Position numbers and translations under genes: made by a program | The notes under the pieces: generated by a model | What the model was told of the DNA's origin: nothing | Database searches by the model: none | Seen by the model: the letters and a program-made list of their open reading frames with translations, nothing else | Shown here: positions 18,024 through 25,280 of the stretch, piece after piece | Numbering within the stretch: position 1 is the first letter of the stretch | Layout of the letters: every line of letters starts with the position of its first letter | Assembly (NCBI RefSeq): GCF_008692605.1 | Contig: NZ_LFCT01000007.1 | Span: 124,001-188,000 of the forward strand | Origin: Sphingobium estronivorans | GTDB lineage: Bacteria; Pseudomonadota; Alphaproteobacteria; Sphingomonadales; Sphingomonadaceae | Direction: 5' to 3' | DNA length: 64,000 nucleotides

Positions 18024-18641
18024 CTATCCCTTCAGCCCCAGCAGATGGCCGGTCTCGTTGACCCGGCCGACGCGGACGTGTCCGTCGTCGATGTCGATCT
18101 CGTTGATGCAGCAAGGATCCTGCGCGATGCGCCAATAGCCGGACAGCGGCATATCGAGAAGTTGCAGCAGGAGCGCGCGGTTGACGCTGTCATGACCGAC
18201 CGCGACGACGGTGCCATCGTGATGGTCGGCCAGCATCGTCCGCAGCGCGTCGCTGCTCCGCGAGGCCAGTTCCTGCAGCGTGTCGCCGTCCGGCACCTGG
18301 ACCAGTTGCGGTGCCGTAAACCAGGCCTTGAAGAGATCCGGGCTGTCCGCCTCGACCTCGCTCAGCAGGCGCCAGCTCCATTCACCATAGTCGAAATCGA
18401 TAAGACCATCGAGAGTCCTGCCCTCGACCCCGCATGCGGCGCCTATCGCCCGGCCGGTCTCGACCGTGCGGCCCATCGGGCTCGTGTAGAGCGCCTCGAC
18501 CTTCCATTCCGCCGCGATCCGCTGCGCCGTCGCTTCTGCCTGCCGGCGGCCAAGCTCGGTCAGCGGCACTTCCTTTCGGCCACGGAAGCGCTGCGGATAC
18601 ACGCCTTCGACATGGCCATGGCGAACGAGGATCAGCTTCAT
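18024..18641 (-). CDS. Histidine phosphatase (phosphoglycerate-mutase fold)
   Basis: The 205-residue product has LVRHGHVEG at residues 4-12 with the phosphorylated His, Arg in YTSPMGRTVET, and the second catalytic His in VAVGHDSVNR. This is a complete branch-1 histidine phosphatase of the CobC/PhoE type. The substrate is not evident; the position directly after enolase suggests a phosphorylated three-carbon or sugar-phosphate substrate. Its ATG overlaps the enolase stop in ATGA. Confidence 0.88.
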   Translation of the reverse strand: MKLILVRHGHVEGVYPQRFRGRKEVPLTELGRRQAEATAQRIAAEWKVEALYTSPMGRTVETGRAIGAACGVEGRTLDGLIDFDYGEWSWRLLSEVEADSPDLFKAWFTAPQLVQVPDGDTLQELASRSSDALRTMLADHHDGTVVAVGHDSVNRALLLQLLDMPLSGYWRIAQDPCCINEIDIDDGHVRVGRVNETGHLLGLKG

Positions 18642-19945
18642 GACAGGGCCTCGCTCTGGGCTCGTTTCGTGAAGGGATTGGCGAACAATGCCTTGTCGCC
18701 CAGCGCGCGCTCGATCTCCATCAGGCGATTATATTTGGCGAGGCGCTCGCCGCGGCAGGGCGCGCCGCTCTTGATCTGGCCGGCGCCGATCGCGACCGCG
18801 AAGTCGGCGATGAAGCTGTCGACCGTTTCGCCGGAGCGATGCGACACCATGACGTTCCATCCGGCCTGATGACACAGGTTCACCGCTTCCACCGTCTCGG
18901 TCACGGTGCCGATCTGGTTGAGCTTGATCAGTACGGCGTTCATCGCCTTGCGATCGATCGCCTCCCGGATGAAGATGGGGTTGGTGACCGTGATGTCGTC
19001 GCCGACGATCTGGATGCGGTCTCCCTGGGCCGCCGTCTGGTCGATGAAGCCCTGCCAGTCGTCCTCGGCGAAGCCGTCCTCGATCGACACGATCGGATAG
19101 GTGTCGATCCAGCGGCCGAAGATGGCGAGCAGGCCGGCGCGGTCGATCTCGCGCGCTCCGCCCAGCTCCAGCTTGTAGGCGCCGTCCGCTCCGAATGAGG
19201 ATGCGGCCGGATCGAGCGCGATGGCGATGTCGCGGCCGGGTTTGTAGCCGGCGGCTTCGATGGCGGCGACGATATAGTCGCAGGCTGCCTCGTTGCTCTT
19301 GAGGGCAGGGGCGAAACCACCCTCGTCGCCCACGGCCGTGCTGAGCCCATCGCGATGCAGCAGCGTGCGCAATGCGGCATAGGTCTCCGCGCCGTAGCGC
19401 ATCGCTTCGACAAAGCTCGGCGCGCCGACCGGCGCGATCATGAATTCCTGGAAATCCAGGCCGCTGTCGGCGTGCTTGCCTCCGTTCAACACGTTCATGC
19501 ACGGCATCGGCAGCAGCGTCGCGCCTTGGCCGCCGATGGCGGCATGGAGCGGGAGGTCCCGAGCCAGTGCCGACGCGCGCGCCGCGGCCATCGAGACGCC
19601 GAGAATGGCATTGCCGCCGAGCCGCTCCTTGTTGGGTGTCCCGTCGAGGTCGATGAGCCGCCGGTCGAGGCCCTCCTGATCCAGAGCATCCAAGCCGCGC
19701 ACGGCATCCGCGATCACGCCTTCGACCGCCTTGATCGCCTTCAAGACGCCCTTGCCGCCATAGCGTGCGGGGTCGCCGTCCCGCAGCTCGACCGCCTCGT
19801 TGGCGCCCGTCGAGGCGCCCGAGGGCACCGATGCCGACGCTTCGATCCCGCCGCCCAAACCGATGGTGACTGTCAACGTGGGGTTGCCGCGAGAGTCGAG
19901 GATCTCCTGGGCGCGGATGGTGGTGATGAGGGTGTTGATGCTCAT
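18638..19945 (-). CDS. eno: Enolase, riboswitch-controlled paralogue
   Basis: The 435-residue protein interconverts 2-phosphoglycerate and phosphoenolpyruvate in glycolysis. All catalytic and metal residues can be found: Ser loop PSGASTG, Glu in LDFQEFMI, Glu in VGDEGGFAP, metal ligands in ALDPAASSF, SIEDGFAEDDW and VGDDITVTN, Lys in VLIKLNQIG, His in MVSHRSGET and Lys in GQIKSG. Two usually strict segments differ from E. coli: the DCAASEF region is DPAASSF and GDDLFVTN is GDDITVTN. Enolase is the textbook fluoride-inhibited enzyme (Mg-fluoride-phosphate). A second copy in a fluoride-induced operon would replace lost activity by dose or by lower sensitivity. It overlaps both neighbours by ATGA. 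Confidence 0.96.
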   Translation of the reverse strand: MSINTLITTIRAQEILDSRGNPTLTVTIGLGGGIEASASVPSGASTGANEAVELRDGDPARYGGKGVLKAIKAVEGVIADAVRGLDALDQEGLDRRLIDLDGTPNKERLGGNAILGVSMAAARASALARDLPLHAAIGGQGATLLPMPCMNVLNGGKHADSGLDFQEFMIAPVGAPSFVEAMRYGAETYAALRTLLHRDGLSTAVGDEGGFAPALKSNEAACDYIVAAIEAAGYKPGRDIAIALDPAASSFGADGAYKLELGGAREIDRAGLLAIFGRWIDTYPIVSIEDGFAEDDWQGFIDQTAAQGDRIQIVGDDITVTNPIFIREAIDRKAMNAVLIKLNQIGTVTETVEAVNLCHQAGWNVMVSHRSGETVDSFIADFAVAIGAGQIKSGAPCRGERLAKYNRLMEIERALGDKALFANPFTKRAQSEALS

Positions 19946-20586
19946 TCTGGGTCCATTCTGTTCTGGAGGATCGATCGGCCGAGGACGGCGGTGGTCGATC
20001 CGAGTTCGTAGAGGATCATGGCTCCGGTCGAGATGTCGAAGCCCTCGATCTCGCTCTCATCGAGACCGTCGAGCGTCATGACGAGGCTGCGCAAGGCGTT
20101 GCCGCTCGACACGATCAAGGTCGTGCCGCCTGCCATGGCGGCGGGAAGGACCGTCTCGACATAGGCCCGGAGCATACGGGCGGCGGTGTCGCGCAGGCTT
20201 TCGCCCAGCGGGGGCGCTTCCGCATAGGATCGCCGCCAACGGCGGACCTGATCCACTCCGTAGATCTGCGCAATCTCGCCTTTCCGCTGTCCGGTCAGCA
20301 AACCATAGTCGCGCTCGTTGAGCCTGGCGTCCTTCACGACGGGGACATTGCCGATGGCGAGTTCCTGGGCCAGAATGCTCACCGTCTCGGTGCATCGATC
20401 GAGCGGGGAACAGAAGACTCGGTCGGGGCGCAAATGCGCATCGAGGAGCTTGTGGGCCATGCCGCGCGCCTCTTCGCGCCCGAAGGGAGTGAGCGGCGGG
20501 TTGCTCCACCCCGTGAAGACGTCGTCCGCGTTAGCCGCGCTCTGCCCGTGGCGGGCGAGAATGAGGCGGGCGACCGCTTCAGCCAT
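19942..20586 (-). CDS. Phosphoglycerate mutase-like protein (GpmA type) lacking one catalytic His
   Basis: The 214-residue product follows cofactor-dependent phosphoglycerate mutase closely: LILARHGQSAANADDVFTGW at the N-terminus, CSPLDRCTET, LNERDYGLLTG and WRRSY, then IVSSGNALRSLV. In GpmA the last motif is AAHGNSLRALV; here the second catalytic His is Ser, while the phosphoacceptor His, the Arg residues and the Glu of LNER remain. It would supply 2-phosphoglycerate to the enolase encoded next if active; the substitution makes reduced or altered activity likely. The ATG at 20586 overlaps the upstream stress-protein gene by eight bases. Confidence 0.88.
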   Translation of the reverse strand: MAEAVARLILARHGQSAANADDVFTGWSNPPLTPFGREEARGMAHKLLDAHLRPDRVFCSPLDRCTETVSILAQELAIGNVPVVKDARLNERDYGLLTGQRKGEIAQIYGVDQVRRWRRSYAEAPPLGESLRDTAARMLRAYVETVLPAAMAGGTTLIVSSGNALRSLVMTLDGLDESEIEGFDISTGAMILYELGSTTAVLGRSILQNRMDPE

Positions 20587-21400
20587 GGGTGCGGTGCGCG
20601 AGCAGGAGCGGCAGGTCCGCCGCCGACAGCATGTGGCGCGTGGTCCCGCCGAGCAGCCATTCCAGCAAGGGGCTGTGCCGGTAAGCGCCGGCAACAAGCA
20701 ACTGGGCTCCCAGGCTATTGGCCTCATGCACGATTTGCGTGCCCAGATTTTCGCTGTCGGCCGCGACCATTCGAAGCTCCGCCTTGACTCCAGCGTCGCG
20801 CAACTGGTCGACGAACTTTGCCGCCAGATCGCGCTCTTCGCCGATACGGATCGCGGTGACCTGTCGAGCAGGTTTCAGCCACGGAAGCGCTTCGCGAATG
20901 GCGTCTTCGGCCGAGGGCGTGTCGCTGAGAGCGATGACGATGTGGTCGAAGCGCTTCGCCCGCGCTTGCCAGGCACCCGGCACGATCAGGACGGCTCGAC
21001 CCCTGCGGACAAGCGCAGCATGCTGCGCATCGTTGCTGTCCATGTCATGCCCGCGAGCGAGGACGATCAGATCGACGTCACGGGCTTCCTGCTCCACCAT
21101 CTCCTCTTCGGCTCCGGCAACAGACTTCCAGTTGACGCGCGGTGCCTTCGGATCGAGCCCGGCATTCCAGGTGATGAACGCGGCCTGACAGGCGCGCTCA
21201 CGCTCCCGGGCGCTTCCTTCACGCACCTCACGCAACCGCTGGATCTGGATCTCTTCGGTCGAGGTGACGAGCTGCTCTGGGTCGACGACGACATGCAGCG
21301 CTTCGATCGACGCCATCGGGTCGACCGAGGCGGCGACGAGCGCTGCATCGAGGCAGGCGTGAGCGGTCTCGGCCGCGGTGATGACTGCAAGGATTTTCAC
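20579..21400 (-). CDS. Tandem-domain universal stress protein
   Basis: The 273-residue product carries two UspA-like domains; the first begins with VKILAVI and the second ends in a GAYRHSPLLEWLLGGTTRH motif, a variant of the ATP-binding GxxG(S/T) loop. It is a clear paralogue of the product at 33037-33864, which has the same layout and near-identical C-terminal motif. Translation starts at a GTG (21400), eight bases after AGGAG. It lies five bases after crcB. The two-domain form probably binds nucleotide and acts as a general protectant; the exact role is unknown. Confidence 0.9.
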   Translation of the reverse strand: MKILAVITAAETAHACLDAALVAASVDPMASIEALHVVVDPEQLVTSTEEIQIQRLREVREGSARERERACQAAFITWNAGLDPKAPRVNWKSVAGAEEEMVEQEARDVDLIVLARGHDMDSNDAQHAALVRRGRAVLIVPGAWQARAKRFDHIVIALSDTPSAEDAIREALPWLKPARQVTAIRIGEERDLAAKFVDQLRDAGVKAELRMVAADSENLGTQIVHEANSLGAQLLVAGAYRHSPLLEWLLGGTTRHMLSAADLPLLLAHRTHG

Positions 21401-21404
21401 GCTG

Positions 21405-21803
21405 CTAACTCCTGAACAGGCGTCCGAGCCAGATAGGGCTGTTGACACCGACCCAGACGGCGATGAGCCCTGCCGTCACCGAGAGAATGATGTTTCCGAG
21501 CGCGCGACCGATCTCGCCGGACTGGATGAGGGTGAGGGTCTGGAGGCTGAACGACGAGAATGTCGTGTAGCCACCGCAGATACCAACCAGCATGAAGGCA
21601 CGGATTTCCGGAGGTACGGGCCAGCGCCCTCCCGCTTCCGTCAAGGCGGCGAACAGCCCGATGACGAAGGAGCCGGTGATGTTGATGATGATCGTTCCCC
21701 ACGGCATCGCCTCGCCGAGGCGTGCCGTGAAAAAGAGGTTGATTTGGTAGCGAAGCAAGGTGCCGATCAGCCCCCCGACCGCAATCCAGATATAGGTGAG
21801 CAT
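21405..21803 (-). CDS. crcB: CrcB/Fluc fluoride channel (exporter)
   Basis: The 132-residue product has four membrane helices and all Fluc hallmarks: GGLIGTLLRYQ (10-20) with Arg18, WGTIIINITGSF (35-46) with Asn41, and GICGGYTTFSSF (74-85) with the Phe pair and sodium-site Thr. It forms a dual-topology dimer that lets F- leave the cell. The ATG at 21803 overlaps the CFA synthase stop by one base (TGATG). It is the fifth gene of the operon behind aptamer 5, which is direct support that the aptamers here sense fluoride. Confidence 0.97.
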   Translation of the reverse strand: MLTYIWIAVGGLIGTLLRYQINLFFTARLGEAMPWGTIIINITGSFVIGLFAALTEAGGRWPVPPEIRAFMLVGICGGYTTFSSFSLQTLTLIQSGEIGRALGNIILSVTAGLIAVWVGVNSPIWLGRLFRS

Positions 21804-23098
21804 CAATCCCGCCGCTCCGAAATGACCTTCACCTTGGGCGACTGCCGCCGCGCGCCACCGCGCAGCTCGGGCTCTTTTGGGCTGAGCGTTTCCAAATACT
21901 GTTTCTCCCTTTCTTCGATATATCCGCGCGTGATGGGCAGCGCGTCGATGTCTCGCGTGATCTGCATCTGGAACACCATCAATCCGTAGAATCGGAATCC
22001 CATCTCGCAAGACGCAAGATAATAGGTCCACATGCGATAGAAGCGCTCATCATAAAGTGCTTCGATCCGGGCGCGGCTGGCTTCCACGCGTTCGCGCCAA
22101 TGGCGTAGCGTCTCGGCATAGTGCAGCCGCAATATCTCCATGTCCGTCATCCAGAGCCCCGTTGCTTCCAGCGCGGTGAGAGCTTCGGATGCGGCAGGGA
22201 TATAGCCCCCCGGGAAAATATACCGGGTCAACCAGCGGTCCGACCCCGGGCCTTCATCCTTCCGGCCGATCGAGTGGACGAGCGCAATGCCGTCGTCCGT
22301 GAGCAGCCTGTCGATCGCTGTGAAATAGTCGCGATAATGGCCGCGGCCGACATGCTCGAACATGCCCACTGACACGATACGGTCGAATCGTCCCTCGATC
22401 GCTCGGTAGTCGACCAGCTCGAAGCGCACCCGATCGGAAAGGCCCTCGACCTGCGCTCGCGCCCGCGCGACGCGCAGCTGCTCCTTCGACAGCGTGATGC
22501 CCGTAACCGAAACATCCGCCAGCCGCGCCAGGGTCAGCGCGAGGCCGCCCCATCCGCAGCCGATGTCGAGAACCTTCGCGCCGGGCCGCAGGTTGAGCTT
22601 GGCGGCGATGTGCGCCTTCTTGGCGATCTGGGCGGCCTGTAGGCTCATGCCCGGTTCCGTGAAATAAGCGCAACTATATTGGAGGTCGGTGTCGAGGAAG
22701 AGGCGGTAGAAGGACTCCGACAGGTCGTAGTGATGCTCGACATTGCGGCGCGCGCGGGCCAGCGAATTGGTCATCGTCGAGGACCGCGCGATCAGGTCGC
22801 GCGCCCAGGCGAGCGCGCCCGGCCTTGGTTTGTGGCCGAGATTATGCCCGATCAACGACATGAAGTCCGCGAGCGTGCCACGTTCGACTGCGAGATCGCC
22901 GTCCATGTAGGTCTGCCCGAGCTGGTATTCGGGATCGAGCGCAAGGCGCGCTGCCGTCCCACGGTCCTTGAGTCGGATCGCCACGTCCAGCGCCGGCGCT
23001 TCAACTGGCACCGATCCAACCGTGAAGGGTGTTTCTTCGCCGATCCGCACGGCCAGGCGTCCCACATGGATCATGTTCTTGACGAGATCAGAAAACAT
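21803..23098 (-). CDS. cfa: Cyclopropane-fatty-acyl-phospholipid synthase
   Basis: The 431-residue product has an N-terminal lipid-binding region and a SAM-dependent methyltransferase domain with VLDIGCGWGGLAL and VGMFEHVG, plus QYSCAYF, typical of CFA synthases. It methylenates unsaturated phospholipid chains and lowers membrane permeability to protons and small acids. That fits a fluoride operon, since HF crosses the membrane; this link is inference. Its ATG at 23098 overlaps the upstream stress gene by 11 bases and its stop overlaps crcB. Confidence 0.93.
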   Translation of the reverse strand: MFSDLVKNMIHVGRLAVRIGEETPFTVGSVPVEAPALDVAIRLKDRGTAARLALDPEYQLGQTYMDGDLAVERGTLADFMSLIGHNLGHKPRPGALAWARDLIARSSTMTNSLARARRNVEHHYDLSESFYRLFLDTDLQYSCAYFTEPGMSLQAAQIAKKAHIAAKLNLRPGAKVLDIGCGWGGLALTLARLADVSVTGITLSKEQLRVARARAQVEGLSDRVRFELVDYRAIEGRFDRIVSVGMFEHVGRGHYRDYFTAIDRLLTDDGIALVHSIGRKDEGPGSDRWLTRYIFPGGYIPAASEALTALEATGLWMTDMEILRLHYAETLRHWRERVEASRARIEALYDERFYRMWTYYLASCEMGFRFYGLMVFQMQITRDIDALPITRGYIEEREKQYLETLSPKEPELRGGARRQSPKVKVISERRD

Positions 23099-23528
23099 CG
23101 TGCCCTCCCTCCCGAACGATCAAGACCGAGCAACTCACCCGATGGGTCATCCGGTCGGATCTTCGCCCGAAGATCCGCTCCCAGAGATCGGCGTGCTCGG
23201 TCGCGCCGATGACGAGGAGGTCCGCGCTCTGCTCGAGGGCGAACTGAACGATCCGCTCCACCGGGTGGCCCGCGAAGACATGGATCACGATCTTGACGCC
23301 TCTGCGCGCAGCGACCCGTTCGACGATCGTCTTGCGCCGCTGGATGCGCCGCCGTTCCGCAACGTCGTGCTCCGCGACCTCGGCGATCAAGCTTGGGTTC
23401 GGGAAGGATTCGGCGACCAGGATCACATCCAGCGTCGCCTCGGCCAGCCGGGCAAGGTCGATCGCGGCGCGCAGCGCGCTCAGCGAATTCTCCGAACCAT
23501 CATTGGCGTGAACGATGCGGTGGAACAT
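23088..23528 (-). CDS. Single-domain universal stress protein
   Basis: The 146-residue product is a classical UspA fold: start MFHRIVHANDGSE, a middle VIHVFAGHPVERIV, and a C-terminal IGATEHADLWERIFGRRSDRM with an ATP-loop variant, followed by CSVLIVREG. It would bind ATP or work as a stress dimer. The start at 23528 gives the canonical N-terminus; the gene overlaps cfa by 11 bases and follows the VIT1-like gene after 26 bases. Confidence 0.9.
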   Translation of the reverse strand: MFHRIVHANDGSENSLSALRAAIDLARLAEATLDVILVAESFPNPSLIAEVAEHDVAERRRIQRRKTIVERVAARRGVKIVIHVFAGHPVERIVQFALEQSADLLVIGATEHADLWERIFGRRSDRMTHRVSCSVLIVREGGHDVF

Positions 23529-23554
23529 GGCGGGCCTCTTTCTTCCGGCGCCTC

Positions 23555-24100
23555 TCAACTCGCGATATCGAGCTGGATGCCGACGAGCGTCAGCACCGCG
23601 CCGCTGATCATCACCGCGAGCGTCCAGAAGAGGACGGAGCCGTGAAAGCTCTTGGCGAGCAGCGCGCCCAGCACGCCGAGCAACGCGATGTCGGCGATCG
23701 GACCAACCCAGCGCGGGCCTGGCAGCCAGATGCACAGCAGCAGCGACACGGTCGCACCGACCAAGCCGCACATCGCGGCGATCACCGCACCGCTGAGCGC
23801 CTCGGCGACAGCGCGTCGGCCGAGCCGTGATGTCGCCAGCTTGCCGTGCGAGGTCAGGTTGAGCTCCCGCTCGGCGCGCGTCAGCTCGGCCCGCTCCTCG
23901 GCATAATGCGCCATGAAGAAGACGAAGAGCGTCGTCAGCGCCGTTGCCGCCCCGACGCGCGCCACCAGCGACAGGTCGGCTCCGCCGCCTTTGAGCAGGC
24001 GTCCCGCCGCGAGCGTCAGAGCGTTGAGGATGCCGTCGACCAGGCCGGCGACGACGTCCAGCCGGTTGCGGGCGCTGAGAAGCCGGATCGGCCATGTCAT
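23555..24100 (-). CDS. VIT1/CCC1-like membrane protein
   Basis: The 181-residue product has an N-terminal amphipathic start with GLVDGILNALTLAAG, a polar helix rich in Glu/Arg (EERAELTRAERELNL), and four or five membrane segments. This is the arrangement of the vacuolar iron/manganese transporter family, though it is short and the metal-binding motif is not certain. It may move a divalent metal, perhaps adjusting Mn or Fe when fluoride ties up metals. The ATG overlaps the DUF211 stop in ATGA. Confidence 0.6.
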   Translation of the reverse strand: MTWPIRLLSARNRLDVVAGLVDGILNALTLAAGRLLKGGGADLSLVARVGAATALTTLFVFFMAHYAEERAELTRAERELNLTSHGKLATSRLGRRAVAEALSGAVIAAMCGLVGATVSLLLCIWLPGPRWVGPIADIALLGVLGALLAKSFHGSVLFWTLAVMISGAVLTLVGIQLDIAS

Positions 24101-24399
24101 CGCGCACGGGGGACATAGTCGATGATCCGGTCGCCGGCCACCAGCTCATCGAGGCTGTGGACGACGGCGCCGCTGCTTTCGATCGCGCGGACGAGCGCAT
24201 CATAGTCGATCTGCTCGCCCTCGATCGTGATGCTCGTGCCCATCGTCTCCTGGTCCACCTCCGTCACGGTGATGTTGAAGGCGCGGACACCTGGGCTGTT
24301 GTGAATGGCTGCGCCGATTTCGAGCAGCGTCGGCACCTTCAACGCCTTGTCGACGTCGAGCACGACCCGCCTGATGTTGAGGCCGATACCGTCGCTCAT
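24097..24399 (-). CDS. DUF211 protein (first gene of the crcB-eno operon)
   Basis: The 100-residue protein has the DUF211 signature: NIRRVVLDVDKALKVP, then FNITVTEVDQETMGTSITIEG and VVHSLDELVAGDRII. The fold is a small ferredoxin-like domain, possibly ligand-binding; function is unknown. The ATG at 24399 is preferred: homology starts there. An open frame extends 46 codons further to a GTG at 24537, but the corresponding leader of the hyf-like operon uses a different frame, so the extension is probably not coding. About 160 bases of leader separate it from aptamer 5. Confidence 0.85.
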   Translation of the reverse strand: MSDGIGLNIRRVVLDVDKALKVPTLLEIGAAIHNSPGVRAFNITVTEVDQETMGTSITIEGEQIDYDALVRAIESSGAVVHSLDELVAGDRIIDYVPRAR

Positions 24400-24488
24400 G
24401 CTCGGCCGCCTGCTTGCGGTCGCCGCTCGTTCGGTGCGCAGGCAAAACGCATTCCAGCCATCTCCAACACGCGGCGGCGCCGCTTTTG

Positions 24489-24540
24489 CGTGTGTCGGGA
24501 AACAGGCCGACGGAATCAGCCTGGGCGGCGGAGACACACG
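24489..24540 (-). ncRNA. Second structured element in the aptamer 5 leader
   Basis: Downstream of the aptamer the message can form CGUGUGUC/GACACACG (24540-24533 with 24496-24489), an 8-bp outer stem. An inner stem CAGGC/GCCUG (24523-24519 with 24507-24503) can form inside it. The paralogous leader at 32773-32823 keeps the outer stem and has a different inner stem at the same place. No T-run follows, so it is not a standard terminator. Confidence 0.5.
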
Positions 24541-24557
24541 TCCACCGCGTTCAACGC

Positions 24558-24604
24558 GGTAGGGGTCATCAGCCGTTCGGCGGTTGTGGGGGACTCCATC
24601 CCCA
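24558..24604 (-). promoter_or_regulatory. Fluoride riboswitch aptamer 5 (upstream of the ten-gene crcB-eno operon)
   Basis: On the minus strand: GGGGATGG, AGTCCCCC, AACCGCC, GAACGGCTGATGA and CCCCTACC, the conserved blocks of the fluoride aptamer. The last strand continues as CUACCGCG, which can pair with CGCGGUGG five bases later, a competing hairpin. The stretch is nearly identical over about 90 bases to aptamer 7, a recent duplication. Confidence 0.95.
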
Positions 24605-24765
24605 TTCAGCGATGTGGCAGGATCACGAAACCGTGATCCGAAAGAGGCAATGCGCCTGGACGCGATTGCCTGTCGATCGATAAGCCACGGCGTCTGGCTT
24701 GTCGAGCATTTGGGCGCTTGCGAATATCAAATCACAAGCCCCCGTTTTGGTTCACTCATTCCCGT
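24605..24765. other. Intergenic stretch with a hairpin between the 98-residue gene and aptamer 5
   Basis: GGATCACG and CGTGATCC (24620-24639) form a perfect 8-bp stem with a four-base loop, just upstream of aptamer 5 on the minus strand. It may end transcription from the 98-residue gene, but no T-run follows. The remaining bases must hold the promoter for the operon; I could not pick a convincing -35/-10 pair. Confidence 0.4.
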
Positions 24766-25059
24766 TTACAACGGTCGATTCTGTTCTGCCGCCTGGCGCT
24801 CCCGTTGATCGAAGAAACGGGCGCGTTTCAGACGATGCCTGAGCGACAGGAATGGGTTGTCAGGGGTCGGACCGAGATAGGCAGCCCGGACGTGAGGGCC
24901 GAAGCGCGATAGATCAAATCCTGCCGGCAGGGAGGTTGTCGGGGGGGCAGGCGGAACGGCGGGAGTGCCAGCATCCGCTTGCTTCACAGAGGCAGGATCG
25001 GATGCGGAGATCGTTGAGGATTGCTGATCGTTGGCGGGTAGGTTCTTGCTCGAAAACAT
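24766..25059 (-). CDS. Small protein of unknown function with its own fluoride riboswitch
   Basis: Not recognised. It has 97-98 residues, a polar Ser/Ala/Pro-rich N-terminal half (likely disordered) and a basic C-terminal half with GPHVRAAYLGPTPDNPFLS and RLKRARFFDQRER. No signal or membrane helix is visible. Two ATGs are adjacent (25062, 25059); the second has GGAG five bases before it. The only upstream control visible is aptamer 6, 100 bases away, and no other gene shares this unit. Confidence 0.6.
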   Translation of the reverse strand: MFSSKNLPANDQQSSTISASDPASVKQADAGTPAVPPAPPTTSLPAGFDLSRFGPHVRAAYLGPTPDNPFLSLRHRLKRARFFDQRERQAAEQNRPL

Positions 25060-25138
25060 CATCGCTCCATTGGCACATAGCTGTGCTTAGCGACGTGCGT
25101 CAGGATCGATCCAACCGGACCGGCATGGCAAGGACGCA

Positions 25139-25166
25139 CTCCTGCCGCGCAATTGCACGGTAGGAG
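25139..25166 (-). promoter_or_regulatory. Switching helix at aptamer 6
   Basis: On the minus strand CTCCTACCG (25166-25158) can pair with CGGCAGGAG (25147-25139), with one A-C mismatch out of nine. The right arm looks like a Shine-Dalgarno, but the nearest ATG (25126) opens only an eight-codon frame. It might serve a leader peptide or be a remnant. Confidence 0.55.
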
Positions 25167-25205
25167 TCATCAGCCGGAGAGGCGGTTTCGGGGAACTCCA
25201 TCCCC
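25159..25205 (-). promoter_or_regulatory. Fluoride riboswitch aptamer 6 (upstream of the 98-residue gene)
   Basis: Minus strand: GGGGATGG, AGTTCCCC, GAAACCGCC, CCGGCTGATGA and CTCCTACC, in the canonical order and spacing. A perfect 7-bp hairpin (25207-25213 with 25222-25228) lies just upstream and may separate it from the hyf-like operon that ends at 25281. Confidence 0.94.
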
Positions 25206-25280
25206 TGACACGGACAAGAAGCCGTGTCGTGATCGTAACCAATAATCGGGGTTATGGTTCCCTGCCAGAAGAAACGTGCG

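Noticed and set aside
24400..24537. 46-codon N-terminal extension of the DUF211 protein from a GTG
   Set aside because: The sister leader at 32679-32825 is open in a different frame, so the coding text is not conserved; the extension is Pro/Arg-rich and typical of open frames in GC-rich DNA.
25100..25126. Eight-codon ORF behind the aptamer 6 binding-site-like arm
   Set aside because: Too short to support as a gene; the spacing to its ATG is long. It could be a leader peptide, but nothing else supports that.
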